Assembly: GCA_017165825.1 (NCBI GenBank)
Contig: CM029377.1
Span: 24,001,886-24,065,885, forward strand
Length of the DNA: 64,000 nt
Direction: 5' to 3'
Origin: Hepsetus odoe
Taxonomy: Eukaryota; Chordata; Actinopteri; Characiformes; Hepsetidae
The position numbers were made by a program, and so were the translations under genes. Below, in pieces: positions 25,760-40,500 of the stretch. The notes under the pieces are model-generated. The model searched no databases. It was not told where the DNA came from and saw only the letters and a program-made list of their open reading frames with translations. Every line of letters starts with the position of its first letter. Position 1 is the first letter of the stretch.

Positions 25760-28700
25760 TGATCTCAACAGTACTGAACAAATCAGTTATTTGCAAACCC
25801 ATTTTGTCACAAATGTGCACCTTGAAGTTGGTGATCTCAAACTGCTGCAGGGCCTGGAAGTGGTCATGGTCTCCCTCCAGACAGTTGTCCATGTCTCTGC
25901 ACCACATCAGCTGAGAGATGGTCAGCACCACCTATTCAAAAAAGAGAAAGAAAGAGTGTGATGCTTTAGGTGTATCATTTACAGAGCTGATTGACAGCGT
26001 ATAAGCTAACTGTTAGCCACTTTAGCCTTTGAGATCCAGAATGAGAAGAGAAAACAAGTCCTGGCTGATCGAATGAATTCAGTGTGAGGGGTGGAACAGC
26101 TACAGCTTTAAAGGGCCCATATCATGGATAAATCCATATGCAGTACATCCATATATGGAAAGTAAGATTTAAATCAGGAGTGCTTCAGAAAAGAGTGCTG
26201 TTGAATGGCATGATCTGATTGGTTATTTTTTAACCGGTAGGATGGCTTAATAGTTCCTAACACCCCTCTATAGACTGGATGTTAACAAGGAGGATGCGTT
26301 TTGAACATTTTCCAAATCTCATAACAGCACCCTCCTTGGATCACCTATCGGATATGATAGAGGGGTTTTGGTACCTTACTACAGACTTGGAAGTGGAAAG
26401 AAAGAAAAATAAATGCATGCAGGGGACCTATAACAAACAAGAGTTGGATTGTTTTTTGTTGGTTAATCCACAGTGATCTACGTCTGAACCTCCAATAAGA
26501 ACAAAGCATCTAACTTAAGGCATGAAGCAGTGAAGAAACAGGTGCAGACAATTCCATATGATCAGATGATTTGTTTACTGCTGATGCTGAATGGAACCAC
26601 TTTATCCAGAACCTTGTATCTTGAGGCACTTAGAAGCCTGTGGCAGCAAAACTATCCCATAAACAGGAATAAAATCATATTTTTTTGCACCAACAAGGTG
26701 ATTCCCCAGTAATTAAGTATTTAATACATAATAATAGAACATTTTTAAATTAAAAAAAATCTCAAAATCACATCTTTTTGCTATGCTGACAATCCACACC
26801 TGTGATGGATGTCCAGTTACGACCCACTCCACTCGTGGTTTAACCTGGTAGTCAGCAATGGCAGCCTTGCTGAGACGTCTGAGAGAGGAGAACATGGCCT
26901 CCTCCACCTTTCCTAGCCAGTCTTCTACATTACCACGCGCCTTCAAGCCCTTCGTCAGCATCACCTGCACACACACACATGCATTTATATCTGTCCTACA
27001 GTGCAGTTCAAGTGGAAACACCAATGGGTCATTATTTTTCAGAACCAGTAGAAAATATTAAAGAATAAGTCAAGCCAAGTAGGATTTTATTGTCATTTCA
27101 GCCATATACACAGTACACAGTGAAACGAAATAACATTCCTCCAGGACCCTGGTGCTACACACAAGACACAAGACAACATAAGACATAACATAAGACACAT
27201 AACGGGGCAACAAATGCAGACAAGACAGACGGCACGACAGACAGTACATTCATCCGTAGAGGGCCGCAGTGTTGTGGAACAAAGCAGCCCAGGTAGATTA
27301 TAGTGTAGCAGTGTGGTGGAGCAGTGTTATTGATAAAGTGCAGAATAAACGTGTCTGCAGCAACTCCTGAAATAAGCCAGTCTCTGGAACCAGTGTTATT
27401 TTATACTCATGAGAATAGTCAGACATTAGTACTAAAACCTCCTCCCTTCCTGATACTGTCATTTCCCCCGAAATATCGCAATGTGACCTCTTCTCCCAAA
27501 ATCATGTACGTGAAAAATGTGTTTTATATGTGTGTGTTTTTCACAGTATCACAGGTGAAAAAGTGCGGACCTTTTCTCCCTCGGGCGAGATCATGGCCAA
27601 GATGTCATTGCTGTAGTGTTTCTCTTCTTCGACCGGTGCAGCAGGAAGGAGCAGGGCAAACTCCAGCTGGGATATCGCATCAAAACACTTCCTCAGGTGA
27701 GGCTGCACAGCCTGAGGGTTTCGTGTCTGCGCCAGGATCTCCAGCAGCTCATCGTTGGACAGGAAGTAAAATCTGGTTCATTCACAGCCAAAACAACACA
27801 GTTCCATCTTTACAAATCCTACCTCCCTTTCAATGGTGTTAACAAGAACGAATGAAGCTCTGCAAGTTTGTTATAGAAACTCCAACCTTTTTTTAATGAA
27901 AGTGATCTTTTAAGTAAGCTCTTCAACTGATCCCATATTCAATTGCTGAACCCTATGGGACAGTTAATCGAATGTGTGTGTGTGTTTGTCCACACCTGGG
28001 GAAGATGACTCTTTTGGACTCCAGGTAAGCCTCCAGACATTTCTGAATCTGGTCCAGAAGAGCGTTATTGTTCTGGAAGATCTCCAGAAGACCTAAGGCA
28101 CCAAATTGTTTGACAGTCAAGCAAATTATCAGCATTTGTGCAATTTTTTTTTTTTTTTTTTTTAATTGTTCTTTTAAAACCTGTTGTCAGTGTTTAGTCT
28201 TCTGACAGCCAAGTTGGGATACAACATTCAGAATGTGCTCTTATCCAGAGTGTAGCTTTCATGATATAACAGAGGACTAAAATGCATATTAATCATGCTT
28301 ATTTTATCCCAGAATAACAACAGTTTAAAAAAAAAAAATTTTTTTTTTAAAACTTTTTTTTTTAATTTAAAAAAAATCACGAGCCAATCTTAACATTAAG
28401 ATCTCAAACATTAGCGCTGAACTAGGTCCCAGGTCAAGAAGGTAGTGGTTTCAAATCCCAGACGAATCCTGGACCACTAGGTTGCCCTGAGGTGACCTTA
28501 ACGAGGTACAGTCCCCATCAGTGCTCCCAGGGCGCTGGATATGGCAGCCCCTGCTGCACGTGTGTAGGGGTTAAATACAGATGATGCTTTTGTTGTGTTT
28601 CACCGTTTCACAAAGTCACTTTCACCTCAAAAGGTGCAGGAACATGGCTATAATCTTGCTAGAGGCGTTGAATGTTAATAAAGGCTGCTTTTAGCAGCTC

Positions 28701-28936
28701 ATAGACTATGAGATACATGTTTATTGCGGATATTGTCTCCAACCTGACTGAGTGGCTGCACGGAGGGCGTTGGGCAGCCGGTTGACCTTCCTCATGATCT
28801 CCTTCCAGGATTTATCCACCAGCAAGAACATTTTAGCCTCGGAAGGAAGCTGCCTTTGGATGTCAGGAGCACTGAATATGCTCTCCAAATACAGCCAGTT
28901 TCTCTGACATGTCAACCACTCATCCTTCACACACGA

Positions 28937-28973
<37 letters not shown>

Positions 28974-31900
28974 TCTCAGTGATTCCTATGACTTTAATAT
29001 ACCGATGATGAGTGTAAAAGCCTCTTATCTAATTTTGATTACCAGCGTCTGGTTGAACAGGGTCAACAGCCTCTGCCACTCATCCACTCTGGCCTTGATG
29101 GGACCCACATAGCGTGAAGATGCCACTGTGGCCATGTTGATAGAACTGTCATCCAGCAGCACCTTTAAGAAACACATGCACCCCTAAATGAGACTGAAGA
29201 CTGGAAGTCTTACCATGAAGAATGGACCAAAGGAAATGGTCAAAATAATCCCTTGATCCCTGATTTTTAGCATACATTAAAAACATTTTCCTTTGGTGAT
29301 ACGAAGTATTTTTCACCTGGACATCATCTGTTCCTCCGAGAATGAAGACGTCTTTGGAGTCGCGATGTGGCAGAACCACAAACTCAGTTGTTTTCCATGA
29401 GTCCTCCACCTAGCAGCAGTAAAAATACTAAATCTGTTCAGACCTACAACAGCGACAGCGAGTTAAGAACATGAACACTTTCTTGGGCACTGACCTTTTT
29501 CAAAACGGTCTCTAAGGCCGCCTCCCCTGAAGCCTGGCCAGATACCTGAGAGCAGACCAAACAGCAGAGCTCCATCAGCACATTCTTATCTACACTGACT
29601 TCCAAAAAAAAAAAAAAATTCTGCCTAAGCTGAAGCTGAAAAAATCTGTCTAAACCTGACGGCAGCAGGGGGCAGCTATCTTGCTCAAAGTACCTCAGGG
29701 CAACCTACTGGTGTGGGATTTGAAACCACGACCTTCTGATCTTGGGGCCTAGTGCCTAATCACTAGACTACTGCTGCCCCAGGGAATCTGACTAATTTGA
29801 CAATTAGTTTTTTTAGAGACAGACTGCGGCTCTAAAAAAGATAAAACTGGAAGGAATGAGTGTCTCGCAGGACAGACATTTTAAAAAATGGCCAGCAAAA
29901 CAGCATGTGATTAACTGTAAACATACTTCAAGCTATTATACATCTCAAAGCTCCAAATGAGGCAACATCCATCCATCCATCCATCCTTTATTGCTCGCAC
30001 TCCCTCTCTCTCACTGACCTCTTGGATCTCCTGGCTGTAGGTGAAAATGTTAAGCTCCTGAAGGGCATAAAAGGTAAGCGATTCCTCCAGCAGGTTGGAG
30101 CCCACAATACCTTCCAGCATCTCCCAGTGTCGTGCTTTTAAACAGGGATTACGCAGATCACTCATAACAGGCAGCTACAAAAGAAAAACGTTCACCAAAG
30201 CATCAAGCAAGCGGAGATGTCTGAAAGTTCAAGATAAGTTTCAAAATAAGTAAATAAATCAACAATATTCAGCTGTGTGAAGTTTTTATCCCAGTGTGCT
30301 AGGGTTAGGGTTCACTGGATTGCCAAAGTCAGAGGGATTTTTTTTAATAACCCTTTTCTAACAAATATGTTTCAGTAACTGTTTTTTTCTCAGGACCTCT
30401 GGACCTTCTAGGCATGGTGCTGTTTGTTGAGACCTTTTAAAAGGAACTTCATTACAATAAAGGTAATATTTCAGAGCATATCGGAACCATTTTCACAGCA
30501 ATGTATATAAATATGTTGTTTGGAGTGATTCAATAAAAGGACAGATAAGTCCAACCCACCTTTTCCCTCATGGTATCCACGCCAGCCTTGAGGTGAGGTA
30601 CCACGCTGTTGGGTGGAAGCCCTTTCTCCAGCTGGTTCACATACTTTCCGTATTTATTCACCTGAGAACTCAGCAGCTCTGGGTCCAGTTCATCGAACTT
30701 ACTCTGTCATATCCAAACAGAACACACACTGCCATGAGAACAACCGTCTAATTCGATGGAACAAGTCCATTTAGTCCAAAGCTGGGGAAACCGACGAGTT
30801 TTACACAGCGATTCTTCTCAAAAGAAGAGCCTCTAACTAAGTGTTTCTCACCTGCTTCCTTCCCCTGACTTAATTCATTAGTGAACCAGAAGACGGAAGA
30901 CCAGGAAGTGTTCAGAAAAGAGAAAAAAGCGGTTTAAATGTGCAACTTTATGTATAGAGGATGATAAATATGGAATATGTAATTGATGCAGAGTTAAAAA
31001 AAAAAAAAAAAACACACAACCCTTGTCATTAGACATTACATTTAGAGCATTTATCAGACGTTCTTCTCCAAAGCAATGTCCACTGGATGGGTGGTCTCCC
31101 AGGAGCTACATGGGGATAAGGGTCTTGCTCAATAATAATAATAATAATTTTTATTTATATAGCGCCTTTCTCGAACCCAAGGTCACTTTACAGAGCAGAG
31201 CAAGTATAAAATAAATAAATAAATAAATAAAAACAGTTAATACAAACACAAAGACAGAAAACAAACAGCAGAATAAGGAAATTAAGAACTGGGAGAAGTG
31301 GAATAGCACAAACTGAATAGATATGTTTTTAACTGTGTTTTAAAGAGGGACAGCGAGGACATTAAGCGCAGGTTTTGACGGAGGGAATTCCAGAGTTTTG
31401 GGGCAGCAACACTAAATGATCTACCCCCCATGGAAGCTAACCTGAATTTAGGAACTGAGAGTAACCCTGTGCCGGAGGAGCAAAGTGAGCGGGTGGGAGT
31501 GTATGAATGGAGTAAATCAGTGAGGTATGAAGGAGCAGATCAATGAAGGGCTTTAAATGTGATGAGAAGCAGCTTGTATTGAATACATTTACATTTACAT
31601 TTACGGCATTTAGCAGACGCTCTTATCCAGAGCGACTTACATGTCCTAATTACAGGGAGCAACTCAGGGTTAAGGGTCTTGCTCAGGGACCCAGTGGTGG
31701 TAGTGCTGGAGGTGGGATTCGAACCGGGGACCTCTTGATCCAGAGGTCCGTAGGCAAGTACCCTACCACTAGACCACCGCCACGCCACGATACGATATGG
31801 GCAGCCAGTCAAGTTTGTAGAGAATGGGGGTGATATGTTCAGATTTTTTGGAGAAGGTGAGAACACGAGCTGCAGAGTTTTGCACGTACTGGAGCCTGGC

Positions 31901-33396
31901 TAATGTTCTACTTGGGAGACCAAAGAGTAGAGCATTGCAGTGATCAAGACGGGACGTTATAAAAGCATGAACAAGTATTTCTGCATCCTTCAACGAAAGA
32001 GATGAGCGGAGACGTGAGATGTTTCTGAGGTGAAAGAAAGCATTTTTCACAACTGTATTAATGTGAGATTCAAATGACAGAGAGGGATCAAATATAACAC
32101 CTAAATTCCGGACAGTGGGTGAGGGGGTAACAAGAGCATTTTCAATAGATACACTGAAATTTTGTAGTTTAGTGATGAGAAATTTGGAGCCAACTAATAA
32201 AAGTTCTGTTTTGTCAGTGTTGAGCTTGAGAAAGTTAGAGTTGAGCCATAGTTTTATGTCATGAATACACATTGTGAGGGAAGGGGGCGGAGTGGCTGAA
32301 ATGGAGGTGGTAATGTAGCCTGGGTTTCGATTTGGGTATCGTCAGCATAGCAGTGAAAACTGAGGCCATAGTTTCTAATAATATGACCGAGAGGGAGAAT
32401 ATAAATTATGAATAACCTAGGTCCAAGAACAGATCCCTGAGGGACACCCTGTTTAACTGGAGTAGGAGATGACCTGCTGTTATGGAGGCAGATGAATTGC
32501 TGTCTATCAGTAAGATAAGATGTGAACCAAGAAAGAACGGTACCAGAGAGCCCAATGGCTGAAAGACGGGAAAGAAGGATCTTATGATTGACAGTGTCAA
32601 GAGCTCAAAGAGGTGGCTTAGAGGTGGCAAAGAGGTGGCAAGAGCTAGTGCTGTCAGGATAAAGCCAGTCAGGATAATCTTACCAACTCTTGGTCTACAG
32701 CGGAGTATCCTACCTATGTGCAGTGCTTGTTAAATGATCGACAAACCTAAAAAGCATTTCGGTTTAGAACAGAGCCTCTAGGTAGCCTGTCAGGAATGTA
32801 TGCTATTGGCTCCATATTTAGCTGGATAGTAGATAAACTACACAGAATCCATTTGGCTAAGGTTACAGGTAAAAGTAGCATTTGTAGTTGGAATCTTAAC
32901 ATCTTAGTATCATTAATGTTAGACGATGAGCAAGCATGAAGATAATTTCAGTACGGCTCTTGGCCATCTCCTGCTCTGAGCGTGGTGTAAATTAGAACTT
33001 AATCAGATATTCTGGAGTTCCTTGAGGACTTTCAGCACTGAAACTCCTTTCTTTTCAGTGATGGACCTCAGTCCGGTACCTTTGGGACGAGCTTGAGTTG
33101 TATTAAAACACAGTGTCTAGTCCCCCTTTGCTAGTTACTAGCTAGCTAGCAAAGAAGACCTCGAATGCATGTCTGAGAGAGACTAACCTGCATCCAGCTG
33201 CTCTGTAAGGTGTCCCACTCCTCTAGCGCATCCCACAGTAAATGCTTCAACTGTATCTCAGCGCTCAGCTCCTCCAGAGATTCATACTTTGTCACCTCCA
33301 CCTAAACACAGACAAACATATCGTCCCTGTTCTGAAAAGAAATTAAATGTTCTTTCAATGTGATTCTGGAAGCTACTGGAAAACAAGGATTCAAGC

Positions 33397-33482
<86 letters not shown>

Positions 33483-34609
33483 AACACGTAGAACCGGGGG
33501 CGCACATACAAAGTATAAAAAAATAAGCATACAGTATCTCACAAAAATGTGTACACTCATCACATTTCTGTAAATATTGTGTCTTCTTATAGCCTAAGAC
33601 CATCTTTATGTAGAGCAACAAATAATTTTTTCAAATCCTCAGAGAGTTCTTTGCGATGAGGTGCCATGTTGAACTGCCAGTGACCAGTATGAGAGAGTGT
33701 GAGAGCGATAACACCAAATTCAACACAGCTGCTCCCCATTCACACCTGAGACCTTGTAACATTAACGAGTCACATGACAACAGGGAGGGAAAATAGCTAA
33801 TTGGGAACAATGTGGACATTTTTCACTTAGGGGTGTACTCACTTTTGTTGCCAGTTGTTTAGACATTAATGGCTTTGTGTTGAGTTATTTTGAGGGGACA
33901 GCAAAATTACACTGTTATACAAGCTGTACACTGATTTCTTTACATTTTATCAAGGTGTCCCATGAAAATATATAATAAAATTTTTACAAAAACGTGAGAG
34001 GTGTACTCACTTTTGTGAGATACTGTACATTACAAAACTGACCTTAAAGGTTTTCTGGTAGGACTTGTAGCTGAAGGCCTGTGCTTGCAACTCATCTACA
34101 GAGATCTGGATTTCTCCCAGCAGCATGCGGACTCTCCCCCGATCAGCATTGATGTCCAGAATCTCCCTGTTCTGCAAGTACAATGTGAGAGGAAAACTGG
34201 CCATGTCCCCTCTCCCACTAAACACACTGTGCTTTCAAGTTACTGTTAAGCATGAGAGATTTCTGTGGGCTTACCTCTGCTTCCTGCTTTACCTTCATCA
34301 CCTCCTTGTTGAGTTGGCTGATGTCTCGCTGCAGGTGCTGACAGAACTTGTCCACATTTGCGTCTCTCTCTGCTACTGCTTTATCTATGGTATTTTTCAC
34401 AGCTGTCATAGAAGGACGCAGGGTGGCAAACACAGCAAAGTCCTCTGGTGGGGTGGGCACAGCATATTGGTCAATGAGTTTATACATCTGACACACCGTC
34501 TCCGTCTGCTCTTCCAGCACCTCAATCTGACAGAGACAGAGAGACTTACAGAGCAATCCCAAAACTGAGAGAGATTTAGAGATACAGGATCAACACAAAA
34601 ATCGCATAA

Positions 34610-34643
<34 letters not shown>

Positions 34644-35109
34644 CAGAAGTCTCTTACTCGCTCCTGGATCTCTTCCAGGAGGGTGAGGGAATTGACGTAT
34701 TCACTAGTTGTTGTGGGGCTGAGCTCTAGTTTGAACTGGGCATCCTGCGCTTCGGCAATGACAGAGTCCATCTTCCTCTTGGCCAGCAGAGGCAGAATGT
34801 CATTAATGGCCTGCAGGAGGGAGTATTCTTTACTCTTTTACACAATTTAAAGTTGAGCACCTGTAAAAACTGAGTTCACTCCATTCCAGTAGTGGTGGGT
34901 TTTATCAGGAGGCACTAACTCGAGAGTTAGTTAGTTCATTATGTATAATAAAATCATGGTGGTGATAGCGAGAAGTACACACACACACACACTCAAACAG
35001 AAGCTTACTTCACTTATTAACTGATCTTTTTCCAGAGTAAACAAGTTATTGTTGCACAGATGCTGAAAGTCTAGCCTGCTTAAGGAAGCATCACCTGTCT
35101 AAAGAATGT

Positions 35110-35161
<52 letters not shown>

Positions 35162-37486
35162 CCTCAAGACAGCGCAGTGGAGATGGGATGAACTTGCTCT
35201 TTAGCTGTGACGTGTCAACAGAGAGCATTCCTAAGTGCCTCTTCGGCTCAATGGCCAAAGCTTCTTTATGCTGGTGATGATACTTCTGTAGACTTTCTTC
35301 GAAAAAGGCCACATCTAGATCATACACACATACACACAAACACACAGTACTTCCTTTATACAGGCTTCAAATTAGCTACATAATAATCACAGGCAAACAC
35401 TCTGGGCTTTCAGAAAAGGCCTCCTGATTGTTGGGGCTTCACATGCACTTCCTTTTTTTTCTTAGTTTTTATTCAGAAGAATCATGTGTGTATTTAAACT
35501 CTGGAAACACCGCAGTGCTGCTCTTTTCATTTAAAACTGCCCAATCAGGGTTTTTTCTACTGTTGTAGAGGTGGCTAAGCAAGCTCTCTCATACAAGTCC
35601 TCATGAAAGTGAAAAGTGAAAATGAGAACCCTTGTCATTGCGAGGTCACAGCACAGCACACAGTGAACCACAACGAAATTGGACCTCTGCATTTAACCCA
35701 TGCATTCAAACACCGTGCAGCAGTGGGCAGCTATTGAAAGCGCTCGGGGAGCAGTGACGGGGACAACCTATTGGTGAGGGAATTGAACCCACAATCTTCC
35801 GATGTGAGGGCAACTCCCTAACCACTAAGCCACCGCTGCCCCGTGTCTGAGATAAACCACAAGCTAGGAAGAGAAGAATCAAGCGATCACATTGTCCAGG
35901 AATCCTGCAGGTGCAAGATATGTCGCTTAATAAATACATTCAGCAGGGAAATTAGAGGTTTTCTCTCTGGCAGGGCAGTGGTGTGCGCTTTGGTTGTTCT
36001 TCAAACTTCTTCCCTCTTCAGAAAACCTTAACATGTATTTTACAAGATTCAGATGTGTTTGTTTCATCAAGGATCTGATTCAAAGGAACATTATCTCTAA
36101 ATAAAAACAAATTTAAATGTTACATAAAACCTGACAAACTGACAAACCTATTTCTTTGTTCACACAGGCCAAAACAAAGTGCACAAATACAGACACGCAT
36201 TTTAACACAGAGAAGCTTGAAGTAAAGCACAATATTGATGCACCGTGATCTTGCTCTTTTACAGCTTTCAGGTCCAGGCTTTCGTTCTCCTTGTAGAAAA
36301 GGCGGAATTGCTCAAACGTGTGAGCATAGACGTTAGCAGCATCAAACACAAACTCGACAGAACCCTGAAACCAAACACACAATCCTCACATTAATGAAAC
36401 AGAAAAGTTCCATTTATTTGGTCAAATTATTGATACTCATTCTGATCAGTGATAAGGAAGGTAAAAGAAAAGCCAGCAGTCACATAAAAAGAGCAAAAAA
36501 CGATTCTACAATTAAGCGTCTCCGTTCCTGTGGGACAGTCCGGATCCTTTCTGTGTGGAGTTTATATGTTCTCCTTGGTCTGTGTGGGTTTTCTGGTGGT
36601 GATCAGTGTCCTCCAGTTTCCTCCCACCAAGACATGCACATCAGGTCGATTAGAGATACTAAATTGGTCGTAGGTGTTAGTCTGTGTGTCTGCCCTGCCT
36701 TTCACCCTCACAACCCTAATTAGGATGTGTATTTATGTAGCGAGGTGTGTTTTTAGTTATGGGTGAGATGCTGAACCTTGATCTTGTTGATGATGTCCTG
36801 CAGGCGTTGATCATCTTCAAGAGTGGCTTCTAAACTTGGACCATCACCACACGTCTTTTCTTCTGTCTAGAAAACACACACAGATGCGTAAAGATACACA
36901 AACTACAGCACAAGCTCTGTAGGAGTATTATTAGGATTGTATTGCATCAAATAAACTTCCATCCCTTCATCAGTCAATCCATCCAAACTTTTCTTATTGA
37001 ATGAGGTTGATACACAGTAATAATGATTATAAAAAGCTATAAAAAATGTATGTATTTTTTTTTTATGAATCAGGAGAATGAGTGAGAATCGAATATCCGT
37101 TTTTCTGGCAACAGTAGTTCTAAATTCAAAGGAATCAGCTCCCAGATCATTCACTATCGTAGAGCTTTCTGAATACATGCGTCAGTGGTTTACATCCATA
37201 TCTGTGCCATCTGAATGAGGTGTGAGCAGATATTTATATTTATATTCTGACTTCTAGTCATGTTGGACACCAAACCAATCTGGGCAAACACCAGTGAGAA
37301 GTGAAAAAGGGGCTGAGTGTCAGCTAAACTGCATTAAAAGATGCAGCGGGTACTTTTCTACCTTGTTGTTAATGATGGGCTGAGTGAAGGCATCAAAGTT
37401 AGAGTCGGACACCAGAGGCTCCAGGGACAGCACTGCATCTTGGAAACGAGAGATGATCTCTGCTATTCTGTCCTGTTAAACACACA

Positions 37487-37527
<41 letters not shown>

Positions 37528-40500
37528 CATCAAAGCATTTATCACAAATACACGGGACTAGTTAAGACACTCCGAACTCACACATAGCAGAATTAAAGGG
37601 CTTGTGTTGTGGTAAACCAAATGTTACATGCTTCAGAGCAGCAGGTCACCAACGTGCTGCATATCGAATGTTTCAAGAAAAGCTTCCAAACCTGCTGATT
37701 CAAAGCTTAGAAAAAGCCTCAAATTAACAGACGCACCTGGAAGTCATCGATGGAGGGCTGGAAGGACAGCGTGTGTGTATCCAGCATTAGTTCCGTGATG
37801 AACATGGGCAAGAGTGAAGCATCTGTACTCGGTTCTGATACACTGGCCTGTAACACAAACACACACACAAAGTCAGTAAGTGTAAACGTGAAAAACAAAC
37901 CTACATAGTGGATTTTAAAATAGCCAATAAGTGTAGGCACAAAGTAAGCATGCCTAATAAACTCAGTCCATTAGATATTAGTTCTCATCACACGAAACAA
38001 CCACACCCACCTTCCTCTGCGTCTCATGGCTGGCCTCACCACCACCCCAGGTCCGTATGAGCGTGTGTGAGGGTATGTGTGTGTTCTGCTCCTGAAGCAC
38101 ACTCAGGAGCTTGCTGATGGAGTTCACAGCCAGCACATGCATGGTGTTCATTATCAGATAGTCTGCCAGGCGGATGAAGCTGCACACATACGTAAACACA
38201 ACCCGTTACACAGATACGCAACGCTGTGGTGCTTATTCGGTGTGTCAATGTGCAATATGTGCATGTGTCAGGCACCCACCAGGTCAGGCGTCTGCAGTGG
38301 TATCTCTTGTTGGCCTGCTCTGTGTAGCTCATCCTGTCTGGAGCCTCCTCATATGACAGCTCCAAATCAGCACACGCTTTCCTTTCAGCTCCATCTGTTA
38401 CACACAGCGTTCAACAGCGTAAAGAAATTGCTTTGAAATCCACAAAACTGCTCCATTCGCCCAAGCCATACACGACACTCGTACTTTCACAGCACTTCTC
38501 ACTGCTACAAGTTGTTTAAGCAAAAATTTTAAAGTTCCACTCCTCCCAGATGTAGCCGTACGCTAAGATAAGCAGTGCAGGGCAGGGCGGTGATTGGCCA
38601 AGAGATCCAATCTTTTTCTTCTTCTTCTTCTTCTTCTTTTGGCTGCTCCCATGTAGGGGTCACCACAGCGGATCATGTTTTCAGCCCAGAGAACCAACAT
38701 TAATGATTTTTAGAGAGTAGAGTTAAAACTATGTCCCTCTTTTTAAAGACCTGGGAGACATTACTATTAAATCTTCAATTCTGGGCTGCTTGGCTCTTGG
38801 TAAAACTCCCCAGGCTTGACTTGAGGCCTAAAATGCAGGTTAAGGTGGTTTATGGAGCAATAAATTCAGGAGAGCTCCTGACTAGTAAGGACTGACATAA
38901 ACGAAGCCTCTCTGTCATTTTCTAATTCTTTTGGCATCCATCCCATTAAGAATATGTTTTGGCATTAAATATTGAGAAAATACAGCAAATATTACTCCAT
39001 TTATCACTCACACAGTGGCAGTGCTCTTTAACATGCAGATTTATTCTTTCTTCTTTAAAAAATATCCTGCATGATATGACAAAGTTGGCTGTTTGTCATA
39101 AACAAGTATAATATAAAATAATAAAATGAATAAATAAATACAGGAATAAATAGATTTGTGGGAAAGTAGACAAAAAAATTATTATTTGTGTGTGTGTGTG
39201 TGTGTGTGTTAGGAAGATGTATGTGTGTCTACCAGTCTCAAAGTTATTGTAGTCAGGTGTGTATCCAGCCTCCAGCATGGCCGTGCAACAGGCAGTCCCA
39301 ACTACTTCTTTTACCAGCTCTCGAAATTCCTCTAGACGAGAGGACACCTATAAGACACACACACTATTCAATATATAATACACAATATTTATTTTTATTA
39401 TAAAATGTAGATTTATATGCATTTAGAGTTGAAAATAAAAATATGTAAATAACTGCTTGGAGCAGTACACTAACTGCAAAATGTCTTATGTGAGCAAGTT
39501 GACACCCACACGTCCCAGCTTCTCTATGAATTATTGGGGATAAGGAGGTGCAACATGACCAACCAAGGAAAAGAGAGGGGAACTATACTCCGTTGGACTC
39601 ATCAATAGGGGTCAAATCAACAAAGGCTGAGGATAACCACCCTGCAGCCAAACAAATCATACAAGGTGAGCAGGGGTGTGCACACTTTTACATGAAGCTG
39701 CGTCTGTGAGTCCCATGTTATGCTGCCGGGGGAACGGGTAGCTTAGACCTGGCTCACACTGTAAATACTAAATAAGCCACGGTGGAAGAGTGTTTTCTGA
39801 GAGTCTGACCTCCTGGAGTTGACCATACTGTGTGCTTTGAAACTCCTGCAGTTTGTACGTGTGTTGCTGCTCCATCCTGCACAGGCCCATGTCACTGAGA
39901 CGGTAACACATCTCCCTGATGTCAATAAGAGCTGGACGCAATGACTGCAAGGCACCGTGACACGTTACAATAAAGGAAGGGAAATGTGATCAAATCATGT
40001 TCCATTTCAATACTTCTCATCATTTCCTCTCAATGCTCTTTCCAACACACGGAGAAGCAAACACACTGTCTCACCGCGTCGACGATGAAGAGGTGCTCCT
40101 GAAGCGAGCGTCTGCACTTGCTGATGGCTTTGGAACGCACGTTGCTGCGCCAGACGTGGAACGCCTTCCACTTGCGGAAAAGGGCGAAAGCTGGAATGCG
40201 CAGGAGTCGCCGGTGGTAACGGTACTCCTGTTCCCATCGCTCCAGGGGCAAGAAGTCCACCTGGCCATCGCAGTAGTGCGTCACGCCCTGCCTGCTGATC
40301 GTGTAGTAGTCAGACTTTTTGATGTTCTCATAGGTTACAATCCTGTCAGTGAATCAGGCAGAACATTTCACCACCATGAGCTGCAAGAATCATCTGTTAA
40401 CCCAGCTGCACAAAACCTTGTGCATTTAAAAATAATCCAATTTATATTTAAGCAGTTGTGCTAGTTTTACTGAAATCCAGAATTAAATTGAGCCCAGTTG

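Noticed and set aside
25190..27335. Direct repeats 25187/27066 as ends of one transposon
   Set aside because: They contain dnah6 exons 26-28 between them and match the 3' ends of independent LINE copies elsewhere, so they are two insertions.
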